Origin: Clostridiales bacterium
GTDB taxonomy: Bacteria > Bacillota > Clostridia > Lachnospirales > Lachnospiraceae
Assembly: GCA_029267975.1 (NCBI GenBank)
Contig: JAJUHH010000054.1
Coordinates: forward strand, 1-11,459
Reading direction: 5' to 3'
Length of the DNA: 11,459 bases
The position numbers and the translations under genes are program-made. Positions 7,246 through 11,459 of the stretch are shown here, piece after piece. The notes under the pieces are model-generated. The model did no database searches. It had not been told where the DNA came from and worked only from the letters and a program-made list of their open reading frames with translations. How positions within the stretch are numbered: the first letter of the stretch is position 1; the number at the start of each line of letters is the position of its first letter.

Positions 7246-7653
7246 ATGAAATGTAAAATCTATAAATTAAATGAATTAAAACAATATAAATATGTTGTAA
7301 TCTTATCTAGGTATCAAGGAAAAATACTACTTAGTCGTCATAAAAAACGATTGACCTGGGAGACACAAGGGGGGCATATTGAAAAAGGAGAAACACCTCT
7401 TGAAGCTGCTAAGCGTGAGCTGTTCGAAGAATCAGGTGCTGTAAAATTCTCAATTTTACCTATATTTGATTACTGGGCAGGTGATGAGGAATCATGGGCT
7501 AATGGTATGGTATTTATGGCTGATATCACTGAACTATCCCAAATTCCAAATAGTGAGATGAAAGAAGTTCAAAGTTTTAATGAGTTGCCGAATTCCTTGA
7601 CATATCCTGAAATAACCCCGGTTCTCTTTGAGAATGCAAAGGAGTTCTTTTAG
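7246..7653 (+). CDS. NUDIX hydrolase, MutT-like
   Basis: This 135-residue single-domain NUDIX protein carries a full NUDIX box at residues 43-65: GHIEKGETPLEAAKRELFEE followed by SGA. The preceding RHKKRLTWETQGG is typical of small MutT-type pyrophosphatases that act on nucleotides such as 8-oxo-dGTP, but the substrate cannot be fixed from sequence. GAGGTG upstream of the ATG and the 12-nt gap after the GNAT gene indicate cotranscription. It shares only the catalytic motif with the longer NUDIX protein at 1197-1757, so the two are not recent duplicates. Confidence 0.88.
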   Translation: MKCKIYKLNELKQYKYVVILSRYQGKILLSRHKKRLTWETQGGHIEKGETPLEAAKRELFEESGAVKFSILPIFDYWAGDEESWANGMVFMADITELSQIPNSEMKEVQSFNELPNSLTYPEITPVLFENAKEFF

Positions 7654-7717
7654 AGTAATCCTTGATATGGGTCATTGCACAGCGATTATATTCAATTTGA
7701 TTATGGAGATGATAAAC

Positions 7718-8698
7718 ATGAAAATAGGTATTTTAGGTTACGGAAATCTTGGCAGAGGAGTAGAAAGTGCAATCAGACAAAATGATGATATGCAGCTTAC
7801 ATGCATATTTACCAGGCGGGAGCCGTCATCGATCAGGCCGGCTACAGAGGGAGTTGCAGTATATTCTGCAGATGAAATCGAAAAGCTGCAGGGAGTGATC
7901 GATGTCCTTGTCCTTTGCGGAGGTTCTGCTACCGATCTTCCGAGCCAGACACCAGAATATGCGAAATATTTTAATGTGATTGATAGCTTTGATACACATG
8001 CAAGAATTCCAGAGCATTTCGCAGCAGTCGATAAGGTTGCGAAAGAAAATGGACATGTTGCATTAATATCCTGTGGATGGGATCCGGGAATGTTTTCGCT
8101 TTTGAGGCTGTATGGAGCAGCCGTTTTACCAGAGGGTAAGGACTATACTTTCTGGGGAAAGGGTGTTAGTCAGGGGCATTCTGATGCAATCCGCAGAGTA
8201 AAGGGAGTCAAGAATGGTAAGCAATATACAATCCCGGTAGAGGAAGCCCTTCGTGAGGTGAGAAGTGGATCCAATCCAATACTTACAACGAGACAGAAGC
8301 ATACCAGAGAGTGTTTTGTAGTTGCAGAAGAGGGTGCGGATTTGTTACAGATTGAGAAAGATATAAAGTCTATGCCAAATTACTTTGATGAGTATGACAC
8401 AACAGTACATTTCATTTCAGAAGAGGAATTGAAGGAAAAGCATGCAGAGATTCCGCACGGAGGATTTGTATTTAGAACAGGAGTGACTGGATTAGAGAAG
8501 GAACATAAGCACGTGATAGAATATAGTCTCAAGCTTGATTCGAATCCGGAGTTTACGGCTTCCGTTATTCTTGCTTATGCAAGAGCTATCAACCGTCTCT
8601 CCAAAGAAGGGGTAAGCGGATGCAAAACAGTCTTTGATATTGCACCCGCATATCTTAGTCCTTTATCAGGGGACGAACTTCGTGCCCATATGCTTTAA
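7718..8698 (+). CDS. ddh: meso-diaminopimelate D-dehydrogenase
   Basis: Ddh (EC 1.4.1.16) makes meso-diaminopimelate in one NADPH-dependent amination of L-2-amino-6-oxopimelate, bypassing the succinylase or acetylase branches. The product feeds lysine and peptidoglycan synthesis in the cytoplasm. The 326-residue length matches known enzymes (about 320). The Rossmann nucleotide loop is GYGNLGRG at 7-14. Conserved family blocks are DSFDTHARIPEH (89-100), CGWDPGMFSLLR (119-130), FWGKGVSQGHSDAIRRV (145-161), PHGGFVFRTG (246-255) and LDSNPEFTAS (273-282). The ATG at 7718 has GGAG 9 nt upstream; the longer open frame back to 7628 lacks family homology and overlaps the NUDIX gene, so I reject it. 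Spacing from the NUDIX gene is 64 nt. Function does not relate to the neighbours, so cotranscription is uncertain. Confidence 0.95.
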   Translation: MKIGILGYGNLGRGVESAIRQNDDMQLTCIFTRREPSSIRPATEGVAVYSADEIEKLQGVIDVLVLCGGSATDLPSQTPEYAKYFNVIDSFDTHARIPEHFAAVDKVAKENGHVALISCGWDPGMFSLLRLYGAAVLPEGKDYTFWGKGVSQGHSDAIRRVKGVKNGKQYTIPVEEALREVRSGSNPILTTRQKHTRECFVVAEEGADLLQIEKDIKSMPNYFDEYDTTVHFISEEELKEKHAEIPHGGFVFRTGVTGLEKEHKHVIEYSLKLDSNPEFTASVILAYARAINRLSKEGVSGCKTVFDIAPAYLSPLSGDELRAHML

Positions 8699-8897
8699 AG
8701 GTTAGGGTTATCAGAGCTATTTTTGGCACTGAATTTATATGAGCTGATATTATACGAAAGAGATTGGGAACAAAGTGATAGAGAAAAAAGATTTCAACAT
8801 AAGGAATAACATAATCTGAGGAGCTTACAGAACTCGAATAAAATAGTCATGAACCAAGTGATTATTACCAAGATAAGAGATAAGGAGTTGACGAGCT

Positions 8898-9809
8898 TTG
8901 ACTTTACAACAGTTAAAATATGTGGTAACTGTAGCTGAAAAAGGGACCATCAGTGAGGCTGCCAAGGAATTATTCATTTCCCAACCGAGTCTTACCAATG
9001 CCATTAAGGAACTGGAAAATGAAATGCAAATTACCATCTTCAATCGGACCAATAAGGGCATAGTAGTATCAGGTGTTGGTGATGAGTTTCTAGCTTATGC
9101 CAGACAGGTTCTGGAGCAGGCAAGTCTCTTAGAGGAAAAGTTCCTGAATGTAAAGAAGCAAAGCCCAAGATTTTCAGTTTCAACTCAGCATTATTCCTTT
9201 GCAGTCAATGCTTTTGTGGATGTTATTCGCGAGTTTGGCGGAGACAGCTATGATTTTACCCTAAGGGAGACCCAGACCTATGAAATTATTGAAGATGTCT
9301 CCAGATTAAAAAGCGAAATTGGTATTTTATATACCTCCTCCAAGAATGAGGAGCTTATCTTAAAACTCATTAAGCAAAATGGCCTGGTTTTTGAAGAGCT
9401 TTTTGTAGCCAAACCCCATGTTTTCATTAGTTCCAAGCATCCCTTGGCTGACCGGGAAGCAGTAAGTCTGGAGGATCTGGAGTCTTATCCTTATCTATCC
9501 TTTGAGCAGGGCGACTATAATTCCTTCTACTTCTCCGAGGAAATTCTTTCTACCCTGGATCGTAATAAGAATATTAAGGTAAGGGACAGGGCGACCTTAT
9601 TTAATCTGGCAGTTGGTCTTAATGGCTACACCGTAAGCACTGGGATCATCAGCAAGGAGCTAAACGGAGAGAATATTATCGCAAGACCCTTGCTGGTAGA
9701 GGAACATATGTCAGTAGGTATCATTAAGCTGAAGGACATGACCCTAAGCAGATATGGTAAGGCCTATATGGAAGCCCTGAAAAGACATGTTAATCTGGAA
9801 GTAGGATGA
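8898..9809 (+). CDS. LysR-family regulator, possibly of methionine genes
   Basis: A 303-residue LysR-type transcription factor. The N-terminal winged HTH reads MTLQQLKYVVTVAEKGTISE, then AAKELFISQPSLTNAIKELE. The effector domain follows from about residue 90 (FSVSTQHYSFAVNAF) to the end, giving full family length. The start is TTG at 8898, preceded by AAGGAG (8882-8887) with 10 nt spacing. No ATG fits the known N-terminus, and a nearby TTG at 8888 is out of frame. The metE-like gene follows on the same strand after 343 nt that hold a terminator and a candidate LysR operator. By position I infer control of that gene; the ligand (for LysR regulators of methionine genes often homocysteine or a precursor) is not shown by the sequence. 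Confidence 0.9.
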   Translation: MTLQQLKYVVTVAEKGTISEAAKELFISQPSLTNAIKELENEMQITIFNRTNKGIVVSGVGDEFLAYARQVLEQASLLEEKFLNVKKQSPRFSVSTQHYSFAVNAFVDVIREFGGDSYDFTLRETQTYEIIEDVSRLKSEIGILYTSSKNEELILKLIKQNGLVFEELFVAKPHVFISSKHPLADREAVSLEDLESYPYLSFEQGDYNSFYFSEEILSTLDRNKNIKVRDRATLFNLAVGLNGYTVSTGIISKELNGENIIARPLLVEEHMSVGIIKLKDMTLSRYGKAYMEALKRHVNLEVG

Positions 9810-9894
9810 TCCCATGTTAGTTCATTTACAATTCCGAAGGGGTGTCCACGTCATAAGAAGAAGTTATAATTTAAATAATTTTACTTAGACCATC

Positions 9895-9941
9895 ATATGT
9901 GTTTGGTATAGCTTAAAACTATATCAAACACATATTTTTTT
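9895..9941 (+). terminator. Strong rho-independent terminator after LysR
   Basis: ATATGTGTTTGGTATAG (9895-9911) pairs with CTATATCAAACACATAT (9919-9935). This is 17 continuous pairs with a single G-U, around a 7-nt loop, and seven T follow (9935-9941). It separates LysR from the metE transcript. The top of this stem doubles as a possible protein-binding palindrome. Confidence 0.85.
9907..9923 (+). promoter_or_regulatory. MET-box-like LysR operator candidate
   Basis: TATAGCTTAAAACTATA agrees at 15 of 17 positions with the streptococcal MET-box for the LysR regulator MtaR/MetR as I remember it (TATAGTTTSAAACTATA). Its centre (9915) lies about 66 bp upstream of the start predicted from the promoter at 9946-9974, where LysR activators usually bind. 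It lies between a LysR gene and a methionine synthase gene. The site also forms the top of a terminator hairpin, so the palindrome may have only that role. Confidence 0.45.
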
Positions 9942-9945
9942 GTAT

Positions 9946-9974
9946 TTTTCAAGTAAAGAAAAGTCTACTATACT
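9946..9974 (+). promoter_or_regulatory. Predicted promoter of the metE-like gene
   Basis: TTTTCA (9946-9951, four of six consensus bases) and TATACT (9969-9974, five of six) are spaced by 17 nt. The start would fall near 9981, leaving a leader of about 172 nt before the metE-like ATG. It lies just past the LysR terminator, as expected for a separate transcript. Confidence 0.45.
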
Positions 9975-9980
9975 AATACT

Positions 9981-10016
9981 TATCAACTACACTATACCTA
10001 TCAACAACACTATACC
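9981..10016 (+). repeat. Two abutting 18-bp direct repeats
   Basis: TATCAACTACACTATACC (9981-9998) is followed immediately by TATCAACAACACTATACC (9999-10016), with one base different. A third, partial match (TACTATACTAATACT) precedes them. They begin at the predicted transcription start, so they could be regulator sites, part of the leader RNA, or a replication-slippage duplication. Confidence 0.7.
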
Positions 10017-10152
10017 CATTAGAAGCAAGAGACTACATAAAACTTAACGCAAGCATTCAGGAACACGCAGCTCTTATACGAATAATCGATATATTCTATA
10101 ATCTTGGGCTTGCAGCGAACAATAAAAACCAACAAAGACAGGAGAGATTAAT
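10017..10152 (+). other. Untranslated leader of the metE-like gene
   Basis: No open frame of note occurs here. GCAAGC (10049-10054) and GCTTGC (10108-10113) could close a 65-nt RNA domain. I looked for the SAM-I (S-box) core and did not find it, nor a terminator hairpin with a T run before the gene. GGAG at 10141-10144 is the ribosome site, 8 nt before ATG. Confidence 0.35.
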
Positions 10153-11265
10153 ATGAAGAAGAACGCACCTTTTAAATATGATATCGTTGGCAGCTTTTTA
10201 AGACCAGATTACCTGAAGAAAGCAAGAGAAGCTTTTGCTCAGGGTACAATTTCTAAAGAGGAATTAAAGACAGTTGAAGATAAGGCAATTGAAGAACTGA
10301 TTAAGAAGCAAAAAGAGCTTGGTTTACAAGTGATAACCGACGGAGAATTCAGAAGAAGTACCTGGCATTTGGATTTTATGTGGGGCTTTCATGGAGTGGG
10401 TCATGAAAAGACCAAGGATGGGATACCTTTTCATGGAGAAGCAGCTTTGATTGATGATACCTTTTTAACCGGAAAGGTATCGGTAGAAGATCATCCCTTT
10501 GTAGAGCATTTCAAGTTTGTCAAACAGTTTGAGGATGAAGATGCGGTAGCCCGTCAGACCATACCTGCTCCGGCTCAGTTCCTATTCCAGATGATTATAC
10601 CGGCTAATCTTGAGAAGACCAGAGAAATCTATCCTGACGAGGAGGAGCTTATTCAAGATATTGCCAAGGGCTATAGAAAGGTTATACAGGATTTGTATCA
10701 GGCTGGTTGCCGCAATGTTCAATTCGATGATTGTACCTGGGGTGTATGTGTTGATCCTCATGCCTGCTTTATTTTAGGGACAGATGAAGCCGGTCTGCAG
10801 GAATACATTGAGAAATTAATCCGCATCAATAACCTTGCCATTGAGGGAAAGCCAGAGGATATGGTAATTAATTCACATGTATGTAGAGGAAACTTCCATT
10901 CCACTTGGGCTTGTGAAGGTTCTTATGACCGGGTTGCCAAGGATCTTTTTGCAAAAGAAAATGTAAATGCATTTTATCTGGAGTTTGACGATGATCGTTC
11001 CGGTGGCTTCGAACCTCTCCAATACGTAAGTGAGGATAAAACAGTGGTTTTAGGTCTGATCACCAGTAAATCCGCTGCACTGGAGGATAAGGAGCGTATC
11101 ATAAGCCGAATCCATGAAGCAGAGCAGTATATTCCTCTGGAAAGATTGGCTTTAAGTCCACAGTGTGGTTTTGCTTCTACAGAAGAAGGGAACATACTAA
11201 CAGAAGAGGAGCAGTGGGCAAAGCTTCGTTTCATTCAGGAAATAGTAAGAGAAGTATGGGGTTAA
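10153..11265 (+). CDS. MetE C-terminal-type methionine synthase (YxjG/YxjH-like)
   Basis: This 370-residue protein matches only the catalytic C-terminal barrel of cobalamin-independent methionine synthase, as in Bacillus YxjG/YxjH and core-MetE proteins. Such enzymes transfer a methyl group to homocysteine thiolate bound by zinc. The zinc ligands are visible: His242 and Cys244 in NSHVCRGNF, Glu277 in FYLEFDDDRSG, and Cys338 in LSPQCGF. N-terminal features include DIVGSFLRPDYL and VITDGEFRRSTWHLDF. Full MetE is about 750 residues and its extra N-terminal half helps bind the triglutamate folate; its absence leaves the methyl donor open (methyl-folate, a methyl-corrinoid protein, or another donor). 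The ATG follows CAGGAGAG. A LysR gene lies upstream. I leave the symbol empty because metE usually means the full-length enzyme. Confidence 0.9.
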   Translation: MKKNAPFKYDIVGSFLRPDYLKKAREAFAQGTISKEELKTVEDKAIEELIKKQKELGLQVITDGEFRRSTWHLDFMWGFHGVGHEKTKDGIPFHGEAALIDDTFLTGKVSVEDHPFVEHFKFVKQFEDEDAVARQTIPAPAQFLFQMIIPANLEKTREIYPDEEELIQDIAKGYRKVIQDLYQAGCRNVQFDDCTWGVCVDPHACFILGTDEAGLQEYIEKLIRINNLAIEGKPEDMVINSHVCRGNFHSTWACEGSYDRVAKDLFAKENVNAFYLEFDDDRSGGFEPLQYVSEDKTVVLGLITSKSAALEDKERIISRIHEAEQYIPLERLALSPQCGFASTEEGNILTEEEQWAKLRFIQEIVREVWG

Positions 11266-11341
11266 GAATACCCTACAATAAGGTGAAAATAAAATGCTTT
11301 AAATGGCTTAAAATCAAGGTTTCCAGACTTTCGGTACAAAT

Positions 11342-11459
11342 TGAACTGCCCCCTGTCAAGTAGACAGATGAAAAAATAAAAATTCCTATCGCCAGCCTGT
11401 TGTAGTACAGCTGGCGATTTTTATGCAACTTTAGCATATAGATAGTGCCTGTATTCTAA
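11342..11459. mobile_element. Possible end of an IS3-type insertion sequence
   Basis: TGAACTGCCCCCTGTCAAGT followed by AGACAG resembles, from memory, the terminal inverted repeat of IS3/IS150-group elements in Firmicutes. An A-rich stretch and a terminator hairpin follow, as often found just inside such ends. The window stops before any transposase, so neither the family nor completeness can be judged. Confidence 0.35.
11388..11422 (+). terminator. Hairpin terminator near the right edge
   Basis: ATCGCCAGC (11388-11396) pairs with GCTGGCGAT (11410-11418), with a 13-nt loop in which TGT and ACA can add three pairs. Five T follow. The stem is GC-rich compared with its surroundings. It could end the metE transcript or belong to the possible insertion sequence; an A run before it means it could work in both directions. 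Confidence 0.7.

Noticed and set aside
7628..7717. Longer ddh start with 30 extra residues
   Set aside because: The extension overlaps the NUDIX gene, has no ribosome site and lacks family similarity; ATG 7718 with GGAG upstream fits the Rossmann N-terminus.
8709..8750. Inverted repeat ATCAG.AGCT with AGCTGAT after ddh as a terminator
   Set aside because: Pairing needs a bulge, the loop is long and no T run follows.
9981..10016. CRISPR array or attachment site
   Set aside because: There are only two abutting copies with no spacers between them, and no cas or integrase gene is in the window.
11163..11363. Small + strand frame overlapping the end of the metE-like gene
   Set aside because: It is an out-of-frame shadow of the metE coding sequence running into the spacer, without its own ribosome site.

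Overview
The window is low-GC DNA with strong AGGAGG-type ribosome sites, every recognisable gene on the + strand, and proteins typical of anaerobic Firmicutes. A Clostridia member, probably Lachnospiraceae-like, is my inference from protein style; no rRNA, tRNA or other phylogenetic marker is present. The intact functions are a MATE efflux protein, meso-diaminopimelate dehydrogenase, a short cobalamin-independent-type methionine synthase, LysR regulators, NUDIX hydrolases and GNAT acetyltransferases.

The left half (1-6000) is largely a gene graveyard. A creatininase-family amidohydrolase (144-813) is broken by frameshifts, stops and a deletion. An unidentified decayed coding stretch follows (904-1159). 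After an intact IDI-like NUDIX gene (1197-1757) come a scrap resembling the first motif of a DEDD 3'-5' exonuclease (1764-1844), a metallo-beta-lactamase-fold gene split by one missing T in a T run (1848-2548), and a LysR gene with part of its effector domain deleted (2603-3366), closed by a strong terminator. A full-length MATE transporter (to 4954) has an ACG where its Shine-Dalgarno sequence predicts the start. A transglutaminase-like gene without a visible nucleophile (5023-5691) then overlaps an AraC-type gene whose two ends have been fused by deletion (5669-5997).

The middle (6000-7653) is a run of small, apparently intact accessory enzymes: a GNAT with its own promoter, a 13-codon open frame that overlaps a second GNAT by ATGA, and a MutT-like NUDIX. 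From 7718 the content looks like core metabolism: ddh (lysine and peptidoglycan precursor synthesis), then a LysR regulator, then a MetE C-terminal-type methionine synthase.

The LysR-metE intergenic region (9810-10152) is the most interesting part. A 17-bp palindrome sits at the top of a perfect terminator hairpin, is close to the MET-box I recall for streptococcal LysR regulators, and lies about 66 bp upstream of a predicted transcription start. It is followed by two abutting 18-bp repeats and a leader of about 170 nt with no recognisable S-box. The right edge (from about 11342) resembles the end of an IS3-type insertion sequence.

I see no clearly new multi-gene system. The best leads are the methionine control region and the clustered internal deletions, several of which left the start and end of a gene in place while removing its middle.
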